Of a stretch of DNA of 64,000 bases, positions 25,958 to 35,356 are shown one piece after another. Both the position numbers and the translations under genes were made by a program. The DNA is from Hyphomicrobium_A sp964493785 (lineage in GTDB: Bacteria > Pseudomonadota > Alphaproteobacteria > Rhizobiales > Hyphomicrobiaceae): the NCBI GenBank assembly GCA_964493785.1, contig CAZBPM010000001.1, forward strand, positions 124,001-188,000. Reading direction: 5' to 3'. Every line of letters begins with the position of its first letter. Positions within the stretch are counted from its first letter, which is position 1. The notes under the pieces were generated by a model. That model ran no database searches and was not told where the DNA came from. It saw only the letters and a list, made by a program, of their open reading frames with translations.

Positions 25958-26143
25958 TATGTCCTCCCAAGGGGTGAGGGTGAAAGCCCTGCTTTTGTGG
26001 GCGGCACGTTACCGCACTTGGCCCGTCAAGCCAAAGTCGCCGTGTATTGGAAATTAGTGCAAATGCTTCGTTGCCTGTAATTGATGTCGATCATCAGGCG
26101 GACGATTGAGTTGTGCCGCAAGCCGCCATAGCTAGGCAACGGA

Positions 26144-26764
26144 ATGACAAGGAAAGTTTCCGGACCCGAGATCGAAAGAGTTATCCAGCTCCTAGGCAGG
26201 TTGCCGGGGCTTGGCCCGCGCTCGGCCAGGAAGGCGGCGCTGGCGCTCATCAAGCGGCGGAACGATCTCCTCGTACCACTCGCGGCGGCGCTATCGGAGG
26301 CAGTTGCGAAGATTGTCGAGTGTCCCGACTGCGGGAATCTCGACACCGTGTCGCCCTGCAGCATTTGCCAGGATGTCCGTCGCGACCGCTCGCTCATCGT
26401 CGTGGTCGAGGAGGTGGGGGACCTTTGGGCCCTCGAGCGCGCGGGGGTCGTCAACGGCCTTTATCATGTGCTTGGCGGTCACCTATCACCGCTGGACGGG
26501 ATTGGGCCCGACCGCCTCAATATTGGGCGTCTGGTCGAGCGGGCGGCGGCGGGGGAAGCAAAGGAAATCGTTCTTGCGCTCAACGCCACGGTCGAGGGTC
26601 AGTCCACGGCACACTATCTGACCGAGCAACTCGCGCCGGCCGGGCTCATCGTCTCGCGTCTTGCGCAGGGCGTGCCGGTCGGTGGCGAACTCGACTATCT
26701 CGACGAGGGCACGCTCGCCGCTGCCATCAAGTCCTGCCGCTTGTGTGTGCAAAGTTGGCGCTGA
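26144..26764 (+). CDS. recR: Recombination protein RecR
   Basis: This 206-residue protein has an N-terminal helix-hairpin-helix (LGRLPGLGPRSARKAAL near 18-34), a four-cysteine zinc finger (CPDC...CSIC near 59-73), and a Toprim domain with VVEEVGDLWALERAG near 86-100 and GGHLSPLDGIGPDRL near 108-122. RecR works with RecO and RecF to load RecA at gaps. In many alphaproteobacteria it follows dnaX and a YbaB-family gene, but neither is upstream here, because the aldehyde dehydrogenase gene is the divergent neighbour. Confidence 0.95.
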   Translation: MTRKVSGPEIERVIQLLGRLPGLGPRSARKAALALIKRRNDLLVPLAAALSEAVAKIVECPDCGNLDTVSPCSICQDVRRDRSLIVVVEEVGDLWALERAGVVNGLYHVLGGHLSPLDGIGPDRLNIGRLVERAAAGEAKEIVLALNATVEGQSTAHYLTEQLAPAGLIVSRLAQGVPVGGELDYLDEGTLAAAIKSCRLCVQSWR

Positions 26765-26896
26765 ATTCCGGGGATATGCTGTGGGAAGCGGCACGCTCGG
26801 AAATACAACTCGTCTAGCCGCCTGCTATACTCGTTCACCTTGGGATAATGCGGTTCGATGGGCCCCTCCTTGTGAGGAGGTGCGGCCGGGGGCGAA

Positions 26897-28894
26897 ATGG
26901 GCGGGGACACTAAGCAACGTCAGGGCGTTGCCGGCTGGCAATCGCGGCTGCTTCGGCTGTCGCGCTTCAACAAGCGTGTCATCCTGGTCTCGTTCGACCT
27001 GCTGCTGCTGACGGTGGCGCTGTGGATCGCGCTCTCAATTCGCTACAATACGGTCTACGTGCCCGCCAGCATCGCGACCGCACTGCTGCTGATCAGCGCG
27101 CCACTGATTTCGGTGGGCACATTCGCGACGTTCCGACTCTACCGCTACGTGACGCGATACCTCGGCTATCGGGGGCACGCGCGCATCATCGGCTGCATCT
27201 GGCTGTCGGTGCTGATCTGGTCGCTGCTGGTATTCATGTCGGGGCAGCTCGGCGTACCGCGCTCGGTGGTGCTCGGATATGCCGTGCTGGCAACGCTGCT
27301 CATCGCCGGTAGCCGAGAGGTCGCGGCGATGTTCCTCGAGAGCAGCGGCGTGCGGCTGGCCGACCTTCCTGCGAATATCGACAACAAACCGGTCGTCATT
27401 TACGGCGCGGGGCAGCTCGGCGTGCAGCTGCTGGAAGCGCTTCGGCGCAGCCGCAAGCGCGAGGTCATCGCGTTCATCGATTCAGAGCCCTCGCTGTGGC
27501 GGCAGTACGTGGCGGGCGTGAAGGTTTATCACTCGGACAGGCTCGCCGGCATTATCGAGTCCAATCAGGTTCAGGAAGTCCTGATCGCGCTTCCCGATGA
27601 CCGGTTGCGCGAGCGCCGGCGCGTGCTGAAGGAACTTCAGCTTCACCCGGTGGACGTTCTCATCCTGCCAGGCGTCGACGACGTCACGTCGGGGCGCATC
27701 AACATTTCCGATCTGCGACCGGTCGACGTGAACGATCTGCTGGGCCGGGACAAGGTTCCCCCGCGCGAGGAGCTGCTGGCGCGCAATACGCGCGGCAAGT
27801 CGATCCTGGTGACCGGGGCAGGCGGTTCAATCGGATCGGAACTGGTGCGCCAGCTGGTGCGCAACGGGCCGCGACGCATCGTGCTGTTCGATGTGTCGGA
27901 GGTGGCCCTCTACAATATCGAGGACGAGATCACGGAGGCTGCCAAGGCGGCGGGCGCCAACGCAAAATATCCGGAGATCGTGGGCGTGCTCGGCTCGGTG
28001 CTCGACAAGGCGCATCTGAGGGATGTTTTTGCGAGCAACGATATCGATGTCGTCTATCACGCCGCGGCCTACAAGCACGTGCCGATCGTCGAGCAGAATC
28101 CCATCTACGGGTTGCGCAACAACACGCTTGGGACCGAGGTTCTCGTCGAGTGCGCGCGCGAGGCGAGCGTGGAGCTTGTCGTCCTCATCTCTACCGACAA
28201 GGCGGTGCGGCCGACCAACGTGATGGGAGCCAGCAAGCGTCTTGCCGAGCTCATCCTGCAAGGCGCGGCGGCGAACGGCGGACCGACAGTGTTCACGATG
28301 GTGAGGTTCGGCAACGTCCTGGACAGCTCCGGTTCGGTGGTCAAGAAATTCCGCAGACAGATCCGCTCGGGCGGGCCGGTGACGGTCACGCACCCGGAGA
28401 TCATCCGCTATTTCATGTCGATCCCAGAGGCTGCCGAGCTGGTGATCCAGGCCGGAGCGATGGCGCAGGGTGGCGACGTATTCGTGCTCGACATGGGCGA
28501 GCCGGTGCGGATCGACGACCTCGCGCGGCTGATGGTGCGTCTGTCCGGCTATGAGGTTCGCACGTCCGAGGATGGGGAAGGCGATATCGCCATCACCTAT
28601 ACCGGCCTGCGGTCGGGCGAGAAGCTTTATGAGGAGCTTCTCATCGGCGCGAATACGAAAGCGACCGAGCATCCGCGGATCTGGAGATCGGACGAGCCGT
28701 TCCTATCATCGGAGGAACTGTCGACGGAGCTGCAGAAGCTCAAGACAGCCATGCAGGACCGAGACTTTGCCGCCATGCATGCGGTGCTGATGCGCACGGT
28801 CGAGGGATATGGCCCGAAGCCCGAGATCATTCGCGGCGAGGGAGAGGCGCAGCCCGCGGCTGCGTGGCAGGCGTCCAGCAGGACGCTGCACTAG
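26897..28894 (+). CDS. Membrane-anchored nucleotide-sugar epimerase/dehydratase (CapD/WbpM-like)
   Basis: This 665-residue protein has four hydrophobic segments in the first 150 residues, a CoA-binding-like Rossmann region with VVIYGAGQLGVQLLEAL near 165, and then the catalytic SDR domain starting SILVTGAGGSIGSELVRQL near 298. AAAYKHVPIVEQNP near 390 carries the active-site segment, and RFGNVLDSSGSVVKKF near 475 is typical of the family. Members remove water from UDP-GlcNAc to make 4-keto-6-deoxy sugars for surface polysaccharides at the inner membrane. The next gene is a glycosyltransferase, supporting a role in polysaccharide synthesis. Confidence 0.92.
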   Translation: MGGDTKQRQGVAGWQSRLLRLSRFNKRVILVSFDLLLLTVALWIALSIRYNTVYVPASIATALLLISAPLISVGTFATFRLYRYVTRYLGYRGHARIIGCIWLSVLIWSLLVFMSGQLGVPRSVVLGYAVLATLLIAGSREVAAMFLESSGVRLADLPANIDNKPVVIYGAGQLGVQLLEALRRSRKREVIAFIDSEPSLWRQYVAGVKVYHSDRLAGIIESNQVQEVLIALPDDRLRERRRVLKELQLHPVDVLILPGVDDVTSGRINISDLRPVDVNDLLGRDKVPPREELLARNTRGKSILVTGAGGSIGSELVRQLVRNGPRRIVLFDVSEVALYNIEDEITEAAKAAGANAKYPEIVGVLGSVLDKAHLRDVFASNDIDVVYHAAAYKHVPIVEQNPIYGLRNNTLGTEVLVECAREASVELVVLISTDKAVRPTNVMGASKRLAELILQGAAANGGPTVFTMVRFGNVLDSSGSVVKKFRRQIRSGGPVTVTHPEIIRYFMSIPEAAELVIQAGAMAQGGDVFVLDMGEPVRIDDLARLMVRLSGYEVRTSEDGEGDIAITYTGLRSGEKLYEELLIGANTKATEHPRIWRSDEPFLSSEELSTELQKLKTAMQDRDFAAMHAVLMRTVEGYGPKPEIIRGEGEAQPAAAWQASSRTLH

Positions 28895-29064
28895 GGCGCC
28901 GGGCAAACGGTCACAACGGATCGTGCGCTCCAGGATTCTGGAAAGTCGCATTCCACGACGAGCCGGTGTCCACTTCGTCAGGAGATGCCCTGGCGCGATG
29001 ATCGAGCTATCCTAGCGTCCAACGTGATTCTGAATTCAGCTTCCACCTGGCCGCAGACACTCGC

Positions 29065-30201
29065 ATGGCGATGACAGCAAGCATGACGGCTCCGGCGGCG
29101 CAGCGCATCGCGTTCGTGTGCCCAGCCGGTTCGCCGATGCGCCAACTCGCCGATACGCTGTTCAAGGACGTGGTGCCGCGTGGCAACCGTGTGCTTGCGA
29201 TTGCGCCGGAGTTCACATCGGCAGATCTGCGCCGGCTTGAAGAACTGGGCGTGGAGCACGCGCCGATGTTGCCGGACGCGGCGGGGCCGAAGCTGTTTGC
29301 CGACTGGAAAGCGATCAGTGGTCTCAAAAGCGCTCTAGCGAGCTGGGCGCCGGACGTCGTCGTGGCGTATGGCGGCCAAACCATGGTGCACGGCGCTCTT
29401 GCGGCGAAGGCGGCTGGGGTCGGGCGGATCGTTGCTATCGTCGACGGCCTGCCCGAGCATCGGTTCGTCGGAACGCTGGCGGCGGACGAGATGCCGGCGT
29501 GGCGATACGGGCAGGCGCTGCGCGCGGCCCATGCCGTCGTGTTCCACAATCGCGACGATCATCTGCTGCTGAAGAAGCTCGGCTTGTTGCCTGCGTCGCT
29601 GCCGGTGTCGGTGATGCCAGGGTGCGGTGTCGACGTCGAGGGTGCGCCATTGCCGCTGCCGCCGCTGGAAAGCGGCCTAGTGTTTCTGATGATCGGCGGT
29701 CTCGATCGCCGGCGCGGCGTGATGGACTACTGCGCAGCGGCGAAAAAGCTGCGCGAGCGATCTGCGGGATCGCGGTTCATTCTCGCGGTGCTGCGGGACG
29801 AGGGCGCACATGCGATCGAGCTGGCGGAGCTGCAGCGCTGCACGGACGTCGAGTTCGTCGGTTTTGCCGACGATCAATCCGAACTGCTGAGGGAGGCGCA
29901 CGTGTTCGTCTACCCCGGCCATGCCGAGGGGATGCCAGAGCCGCTACTGCGCGCGCTGGCAGAGGGGCGGCCGGTTCTGACGACCGATGTCGCCGGCTGC
30001 CGCGAAGTGGTCGATACGCGCGTCAATGGCTGTCTGGTCGAACCGCGAAATCCCGATGCGCTGGCCGAGGCTATGGAAAGCTTTCTGCGGCGCCCCGATC
30101 TCATTCCGGCGATGGCGCGCGCCAGTCGCGCGAAGGCGGAGCGACTGGACAGCGTCGGCGAGGTTCGAAGGAAGCTGGTCGAGATCATCGGGGCCGCTTA
30201 G
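29065..30201 (+). CDS. Glycosyltransferase family 4-like protein
   Basis: This 378-residue protein has a GT-B fold pattern. The N-terminal domain ends with VSVMPGCGVDVEGA near 190, and the C-terminal donor domain has FVGFADDQSELLREAHVFVYPGHAEGMPEPLLRALAEGRPVL near 270-310, where the glutamate-rich EGMPEPLLRA segment contacts the nucleotide sugar, and then TTDVAGCREVV. Such enzymes add sugars to lipid-linked or capsular precursors. It is 170 bases from the CapD-like gene on the same strand. Acceptor and sugar are unknown. It may start at a later ATG (29083). Confidence 0.88.
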   Translation: MAMTASMTAPAAQRIAFVCPAGSPMRQLADTLFKDVVPRGNRVLAIAPEFTSADLRRLEELGVEHAPMLPDAAGPKLFADWKAISGLKSALASWAPDVVVAYGGQTMVHGALAAKAAGVGRIVAIVDGLPEHRFVGTLAADEMPAWRYGQALRAAHAVVFHNRDDHLLLKKLGLLPASLPVSVMPGCGVDVEGAPLPLPPLESGLVFLMIGGLDRRRGVMDYCAAAKKLRERSAGSRFILAVLRDEGAHAIELAELQRCTDVEFVGFADDQSELLREAHVFVYPGHAEGMPEPLLRALAEGRPVLTTDVAGCREVVDTRVNGCLVEPRNPDALAEAMESFLRRPDLIPAMARASRAKAERLDSVGEVRRKLVEIIGAA

Positions 30202-30215
30202 CTGGGACCCATCGC

Positions 30216-30677
30216 TCAGGGATTGGCGTAGAGCCGGTAGCTGAGGCGCGGCTGACAAAAAGATGCAGCGCAGTCGACGAGCATGTCAGGCGGAATAGCC
30301 TGCCTGCCGATCAGCATGCGGTAAGTCATGTGCTCGCGGTTGGTCAGCGTCACCTCGATCGGCCACTGGCGACCGCCCAGGCTGAGGTGGGTTTCGATGA
30401 CATAGCGCAGCTCTTTGACGCCGTTGGAGCTGATGATCTCGCGGCGGTCGATCACGTCGGCGGTGGCGATGACTTCCAAGTCTGTCTCGGGGCGCGGGTG
30501 GACCGCGAAGCGGACCTTGGGTTTGCGTGACGAGCCGACGGGCTCGATGAAGTAAGTGTGCAGAGCCGAGGTCTTGGCGCCCGTATCGATCTTGGCCTTC
30601 AACGCGGGCAGGCCGAGGCCGGGCAGCGCTACCCACTCCTGCCAACCGACGATCAGGCGCGAGGCATCTGGAAGCAC
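30216..30677 (-). CDS. RimK/LysX-associated ATP-dependent zinc protease-like (retropepsin-fold) protein
   Basis: This 153-residue protein has LPALKAKIDTGAKTSALHT near residues 24-42, the DTGA aspartic-type motif of PF05618 proteins, and MLIGRQAIPPDMLVD near 120-134. These proteins are often found with RimK-type ATP-grasp ligases, but none is present nearby. It probably acts as a peptidase in the cytoplasm; activity has been shown for few members. It is convergent with the glycosyltransferase gene. Confidence 0.8.
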   Translation of the reverse strand: MLPDASRLIVGWQEWVALPGLGLPALKAKIDTGAKTSALHTYFIEPVGSSRKPKVRFAVHPRPETDLEVIATADVIDRREIISSNGVKELRYVIETHLSLGGRQWPIEVTLTNREHMTYRMLIGRQAIPPDMLVDCAASFCQPRLSYRLYANP

Positions 30678-30862
30678 GGGGGGCTACCTACCTGACTTAG
30701 CTTACGGGCTGGCCAGAATTTTAGCGGGTCCGCGGGGTTTGTACACTCGTTCCATTGACGCGGTTTTATAGGCCGCGCGGGTTAGCCTAAAATCTGCTCG
30801 TTTTTCGCCGGCTCATTGGCGCGCCTGATGGCCCTCGCAGCCCGGAAACGATGGAGACGAGC

Positions 30863-31159
30863 ATGATCCGGAAAGTAATACTGACTGCCGCGCTTCTCAC
30901 GGTGCTGCCGATTGCAGCCGTACCGCAGGCCTTTGCCGAGGAGCCCGCGGCGGCCGCCCCAGGCACCGACGCGCCGGCGCCGGCACCCGCTCCGGAGGCG
31001 GATGATCCCGATGGCCAGCCGTATCCTCCCGACGGGGTGACCGATCCCAACGCGGCATACCCGACGGACGGTGCTGGAGATACAACCGACCAGGGTGAGG
31101 CCGGCGCGCCGCCGGAGGCACCAGAGGCGCCAGAGGGCGGTCAGGCGCCGCCCAATTGA
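30863..31159 (+). CDS. Small secreted proline/alanine/acid-rich protein
   Basis: The product is 98 residues from ATG 30863, which has GGAG six bases upstream; an ATG four codons earlier is also in frame. A signal peptide (VILTAALLTVLPIAAVPQAFA) is followed by an unordered chain rich in Ala, Pro, Asp, Glu and Gly with no cysteine. It could be a cell-envelope linker protein. There is no family I recognise. It lies upstream of def with 70 bases between. Confidence 0.55.
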   Translation: MIRKVILTAALLTVLPIAAVPQAFAEEPAAAAPGTDAPAPAPAPEADDPDGQPYPPDGVTDPNAAYPTDGAGDTTDQGEAGAPPEAPEAPEGGQAPPN

Positions 31160-31229
31160 CCGGGTGTGGGGCGTCGGAGGGACGGACGCACCGATTGACC
31201 GCTCCCAAGGACTTTAATATTTCAGGCTG

Positions 31230-31745
31230 ATGGCCAAGCTTCCAATCGTTACGCTACCCGATCCGATCCTGCGCAAGATCTCGGCCCCGGTCGAACGCAT
31301 CGACGCGGAAATGCGCAAGCTGGCCGACGACATGCTTGAGACGATGTATGCCGCCCCCGGCGTCGGCCTCGCGGCTATACAGGTCGGGGTGCCGCTGCGC
31401 CTCGTGGTGATCGATGTCGAGGACGAGGACGATGCACCCAATCCGCTCATAATGTTCAATCCCGAGATCGTGGCGCTGGGATCAGAGACCCGCCTGCACG
31501 AGGAAGGGTGCCTGTCGATCCCGGACACCAGGGTCGAGATCGAGCGGCCGTCAATGTTGACGCTGCGCTTCCTCGACAGCAAGGGCAAGCAACAGCAGCT
31601 GGATGCGGATGGGCTGCTGGCCACGGCGATCCAGCATGAGGTCAATCACCTCGACGGCAGGCTGATCATCGATTTCCTTTCGACGCTGAAGCGCGACATC
31701 GTGGTACGCCGGTTCAAGAAGCAGGCGCGCACTTCCACCACCTGA
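31230..31745 (+). CDS. def: Peptide deformylase
   Basis: This 171-residue protein has the three deformylase motifs: GVGLAAIQVG (motif I, GxGxAAxQ) near 45-54, EGCLSIPD (motif II with the metal Cys) near 91-98, and HEVNHLDG (motif III HExxH) near 134-141. It removes the formyl group from the initiator methionine. The usual Asp in HEIDHL is Asn here, a position that is not a metal ligand. It precedes fmt by 33 bases, the classical def-fmt pair. Confidence 0.95.
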   Translation: MAKLPIVTLPDPILRKISAPVERIDAEMRKLADDMLETMYAAPGVGLAAIQVGVPLRLVVIDVEDEDDAPNPLIMFNPEIVALGSETRLHEEGCLSIPDTRVEIERPSMLTLRFLDSKGKQQQLDADGLLATAIQHEVNHLDGRLIIDFLSTLKRDIVVRRFKKQARTSTT

Positions 31746-31778
31746 GACGTTCCGAAGTTCATCATCACGGCGGGAACC

Positions 31779-32720
31779 ATGGCGCTGCGCATCGTATTCA
31801 TGGGGACGCCGGATTTCGCCGTGCCAACGCTGGCGGAAATCATGGGCGCTGGGCACGACGTCGTCGCTGCCTATTCGCAGCCGCCGCGTGCGGCGGGACG
31901 GGGCATGGCCGAGCGCAAGTCGCCGGTGCAAAAGTTTGCCGAGACTGCGGGCATTCCAGTGCTGACGCCGGTGAACTTCAAGGGCGAGGCGGAGCGGGCG
32001 GCGTTCGCAGCGCATGAGGCGGACGCGGCCGTTGTCGTCGCGTACGGATTGCTGCTGCCGAAGGCCATTCTCGAAGCGCCGCGTGAAGGATGCTTGAACT
32101 TGCATCCGTCGAAGCTGCCGCGCTGGCGCGGGGCGGCTCCAATCAATCGGCCGATCATGGCAGGCGATGATGAGACGGCGGCCATGGTCATGCGCATGGA
32201 CCAGGGGCTGGATACAGGGCCGGTGTGCATTGGCGAGGCCGTTCCCATTCCGTCCGAGGCGACATATGGCGATATGCACGACGAACTGGCGCGGCGGGGC
32301 GCGCAGTTGATGGTGCGCGCGCTGTCGGCGCTGGAGCGCGGTACGCTCGACTGCCAGCCGCAGTCGGAGGAAGGCGTCACCTATGCGCGGAAGATCGACA
32401 AGGCCGAAGCGCGCATCGATTTCTCCGCGCCGGCAAAGCAGGTGCACGATCTCATCCGTGGCCTGTCGCCTTTTCCCGGGGCGTGGTTCGAAGTTGGGCC
32501 CGAGGGCAAGCGCGAGCGCATCAAGGTGCTGCGCGCCGTCGTTGCCGTCGGGAGCGGGGAGCCTGGCGTCGCGCTCGACGACGTGTTGACGATCGCATGC
32601 GGCGAAGGGGCCGTGCGCTTCGTCGAGCTGCAGCGGGCGGGCAAGAAGCCTATGCCTGCAGCAGAGGTGCTGCGCGGCTTTTCGATACCGGCCGGAACGC
32701 GGCTGCCGACTAAAGCGTGA
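31779..32720 (+). CDS. fmt: Methionyl-tRNA formyltransferase
   Basis: This 313-residue protein has an N-terminal formyl-transfer domain starting RIVFMGTPDFAVPTL, with the folate and active-site segment NLHPSKLPRWRGAAPINRPI near 107-126 (Asn, His and later Asp form the active site) and DQGLDTGPVC near 142. The C-terminal domain has GLSPFPGAWFE near 229, typical of Fmt. It formylates initiator Met-tRNA. It is in an operon-like order with def and near truA. Its end overlaps the convergent flavin-binding gene by 11 bases. Confidence 0.95.
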   Translation: MALRIVFMGTPDFAVPTLAEIMGAGHDVVAAYSQPPRAAGRGMAERKSPVQKFAETAGIPVLTPVNFKGEAERAAFAAHEADAAVVVAYGLLLPKAILEAPREGCLNLHPSKLPRWRGAAPINRPIMAGDDETAAMVMRMDQGLDTGPVCIGEAVPIPSEATYGDMHDELARRGAQLMVRALSALERGTLDCQPQSEEGVTYARKIDKAEARIDFSAPAKQVHDLIRGLSPFPGAWFEVGPEGKRERIKVLRAVVAVGSGEPGVALDDVLTIACGEGAVRFVELQRAGKKPMPAAEVLRGFSIPAGTRLPTKA

Positions 32721-33261
32721 CGAGATCGCTGTGCCCGAAGCCCTTGCTGTAATCGAGCACGGAAATGACCGTCGGCGTTATCCGGTAGATGGCGGTTGCG
32801 GCGCGATCGTCCGGGCTGAACGCCGCCACTTGCGGGAACTTCGCAAGGAACAGCGCCGCCACTTTCGCCAGCTCCTCTGGGTCACTGACTCGCGCTGCCC
32901 TACCGGCGAGCGATAGACCCTCGATCTGGGACCAGTCGTCGTGATCCTTGTCGATCGCGGCCGATACGCGCGGGTCGCGGCCAATATTTCGCGCCTTCTG
33001 CGAAGCGATGCCGCAACCGAAGTAGATCAGCGGGCCGTCGTTCGCATATCCGACGGTCGTAGCTTGCGGAAAGCCATCGGGCCGCAGGGTCGCGATGGTC
33101 ATGTTGTTATGACGGCCTAGGATGTCGCGGATCTTCTCATGCAGCTCGGGAAGAGCGTTAATCGCGGGGTCGATGGGATTGTTCACGGCGACCTCAATCG
33201 GGGTTGGTCCCACAGTGCGCTTTTCGCCGTCGGCAACCTTGATGGGCGTCAAAACCAACAT
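32710..33261 (-). CDS. Pyridoxamine 5'-phosphate oxidase family protein
   Basis: This 183-residue protein has a split-barrel FMN-binding fold: NNMTIATLRPDGFPQATTVGYANDG near residues 52-76 is the typical first strand pair, and LIYFGCGIASQKARNIGRDPRVSAAID follows. It could bind FMN or F420-like cofactors or heme and act on small oxidised substrates. The first 35 residues are extra and poorly conserved-looking, so a shorter start is possible. It is convergent with fmt. Confidence 0.78.
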   Translation of the reverse strand: MLVLTPIKVADGEKRTVGPTPIEVAVNNPIDPAINALPELHEKIRDILGRHNNMTIATLRPDGFPQATTVGYANDGPLIYFGCGIASQKARNIGRDPRVSAAIDKDHDDWSQIEGLSLAGRAARVSDPEELAKVAALFLAKFPQVAAFSPDDRAATAIYRITPTVISVLDYSKGFGHSDLVTL

Positions 33262-33335
33262 GCAGTTGACGCCGGGCGGCGATCCGTCGTTAACATCTCC
33301 TTAGGCATTTCGATTGCGCGTCAAGGAGTTGGTTT

Positions 33336-33596
33336 ATGCGTTTCAGAGCGGCTCTCATCCTTCTGGCTGTGGCTGGCAGCGCCGGCTCCGCGCTCAGCCA
33401 GGTAGCGCAGACCACCCGGATCGAGACGCGCCCATATTACGGCGCCGTGGTCACGATCGAGAACGGCGTGCGGGTATATCGGCCGGTGCCGCCGACGACG
33501 CATCTCATCATCAACCCGGACGGCCTGACCCCGCTCAGCATCGGTGTCGGCACGGCGGCCCCTGCACCGCAGGCTCCCGCGACGACGGACCGCTGA
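33336..33596 (+). CDS. Small secreted protein
   Basis: This 86-residue protein has a signal peptide (FRAALILLAVAGSAGSALS, cleavage near LSQVA). The mature part is about 65 residues with YYGAVVTIENGVRVYRPVPP, no cysteines and a disordered C-terminal tail. It lies between two oppositely oriented genes. I recognise no family; the ENGVRVYRP stretch may be a conserved core. Confidence 0.55.
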   Translation: MRFRAALILLAVAGSAGSALSQVAQTTRIETRPYYGAVVTIENGVRVYRPVPPTTHLIINPDGLTPLSIGVGTAAPAPQAPATTDR

Positions 33597-33671
33597 GCAA
33601 CGCTTGAGCGCGGGCGGGTGGCCCGCTAGGGATGGGCGGCGCTCCAGAGGCGTCCAGCATCCAAGGCGCTC

Positions 33672-34454
33672 ATGCCCCGCTATCGCATCACCATCGAATA
33701 CGACGGGACGCCATTTCTCGGCTGGCAGCGTCAGGCCGATGGGCCGTCCGTGCAGGGCGCGCTCGAGGAGGCGCTCAACAAGTTCTCGGGCGAGACGGCC
33801 GGCGTGCGCGGGGCGGGCCGCACCGATTCAGGGGTGCATGCGCTGGGGCAGGTCGCGCATTTCGACCTGTCAAAGCCGTGGGAGCCGTTCAAGATCCGCG
33901 AGGCGTTCAACCATCATCTGCGGCCGGCGCCGGTGTCGGTGCTGGAGTGTCAGCCGGCCGATGACGCGTTCGATGCGCGCTACAGCGCCACGGCGCGGCA
34001 CTACCGCTATCGGATCCTGTCGCGGCGCGCGCGACCGGCTCTCGAGCGCGACCGCGTTTGGTGGCTGCCGATCGCGCTCGACGCCGCCGCCATGCACGAT
34101 GCCGCGCAAGAACTCGTCGGGCGACACGATTTCACGACCTTCCGGGCGGCGCAGTGTCAGGCGAAGTCGCCGCTGAAGACGCTCGACAGGCTGGACGTAT
34201 CGCGTTGGGGCGATGAGATCGTCATTGAGACGTCGGCGCGCTCGTTCCTGCACAATCAGGTGCGATCGATGGTGGGTAGCCTGAAGCTGGTCGGCGAAGG
34301 GAAGTGGCGCCGACGAGATCTGAAGGCGGCACTCGATGCCGCCGATCGGGCGGCTTGCGGGCCCGTGGCTCCCGCGAGCGGGCTCTACCTCGTCGCCGTC
34401 GATTACGGCGCGCGCGTAGTTGCGGAGAGCGACGCGCAGGCCAACGAGGAGTAG
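33672..34454 (+). CDS. truA: tRNA pseudouridine(38-40) synthase TruA
   Basis: This 260-residue protein has the TruA catalytic motif GAGRTDSGVHALGQVAHFD near residues 46-64, with the active-site Asp in RTDSGVHA, and FNASPADD-like NHHLRPAPVSVLECQPADDAFDARYSA downstream. SARSFLHNQVRSMVGSL near 189-205 is also typical. It makes pseudouridine at positions 38-40 in the tRNA anticodon arm. It follows def-fmt as in many alphaproteobacteria, with two small genes between. Confidence 0.95.
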   Translation: MPRYRITIEYDGTPFLGWQRQADGPSVQGALEEALNKFSGETAGVRGAGRTDSGVHALGQVAHFDLSKPWEPFKIREAFNHHLRPAPVSVLECQPADDAFDARYSATARHYRYRILSRRARPALERDRVWWLPIALDAAAMHDAAQELVGRHDFTTFRAAQCQAKSPLKTLDRLDVSRWGDEIVIETSARSFLHNQVRSMVGSLKLVGEGKWRRRDLKAALDAADRAACGPVAPASGLYLVAVDYGARVVAESDAQANEE

Positions 34455-34477
34455 CCCGCCTCGCGGCGGGGCTACTC
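34449..34477. terminator. Hairpin shared by the convergent truA and folE ends
   Basis: GAGTAGCCCGCC and GGCGGGGCTACTC form a GC-rich stem with one bulged base around a TCGC loop. It includes the truA stop codon and the last codons of folE. There is no T-run. Its position between convergent genes suggests a bidirectional transcript end. Confidence 0.5.
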
Positions 34478-35083
34478 GATGATCGAGAGGAATTCCTGGC
34501 GGGTCACCGCGTTGTCGCGGAAGCAGCCGAGCATGCGCGAGGTGACGAGGTCGGTGCCGGGCTTCATGATGCCGCGCGCGGTCATGCAGAAGTGCTCGGC
34601 CTTCAATACGACCGCAACGCCCTGCGGCTGAAGCACGGTGTTGATGGCGTTGGCGATCTGCGCCGTCATCTTCTCCTGGATCTGCAGACGCTTCGCATAG
34701 ACCTCGACGATGCGCGCCAGCTTGGAAATGCCGACGACACGGCCGCTGGGAATGTAGGCAATCCACGCGCGGCCGATGATGGGCGCCATGTGATGCTCGC
34801 AGTGGCTCTCGAAGCGGATGCCGCGCAGGACGATCATCTCGTCGTAGCCTTCGGTTTCTTCGAAGGTCGTCGACAGGATCTGCTCGGGGTCCTCGTTGTA
34901 GCCGCGGAAATATTCCTCGAACGCCTTGGTCACGCGCTTGGGCGTGTCTCGCAGGCCGTCGCGCTCGGGGTCGTCGCCGGTCCAGCGGACAAGCGTACGC
35001 ACTGCAGCCTCGACTTCCTCGCGGCTAGGGCGGTCGGACTGATCGGAGGGCACTTCTTTGGCCTTTTGAATTGGGCGGCTCAT
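34472..35083 (-). CDS. folE: GTP cyclohydrolase I
   Basis: This 203-residue protein has ESHCEHHMAPIIGRAWIAY near residues 92-110, carrying the zinc ligands Cys and His, and GISKLARIVEVYAKRLQIQE near 118-137. The third zinc ligand is the Cys in KAEHFCMTARGI near 161-172. It opens GTP to form dihydroneopterin triphosphate, the first step of folate synthesis. Its roughly 25-residue N-terminal extension is charged and ordinary. Its stop codon lies just past truA. Confidence 0.96.
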   Translation of the reverse strand: MSRPIQKAKEVPSDQSDRPSREEVEAAVRTLVRWTGDDPERDGLRDTPKRVTKAFEEYFRGYNEDPEQILSTTFEETEGYDEMIVLRGIRFESHCEHHMAPIIGRAWIAYIPSGRVVGISKLARIVEVYAKRLQIQEKMTAQIANAINTVLQPQGVAVVLKAEHFCMTARGIMKPGTDLVTSRMLGCFRDNAVTRQEFLSIIE

Positions 35084-35356
35084 TGGATGTTCGCGCTCTT
35101 ATGCGTTCAGGCTGGGGGAGGCAAGCTATTGGCCGGTGCAGCATAGCGCAACTGACGCTGTTTGCCGCTCAGGGCCGTAACGGTCCCTCATATGGGTTCT
35201 TTTGGGCAGAAGCCAAAGCCGCCGAGAGATGGGCCGCCTGTGCAACCTTGGGTAAGGCCGGTGACGGCCAGTGCAGGACAGCAACGCGTGGATGGAATTT
35301 CTGTCGGGCCGCCCGACCGCCAAAATGTCCGAGGCGGAGAGGGGTATGGTGAGCCG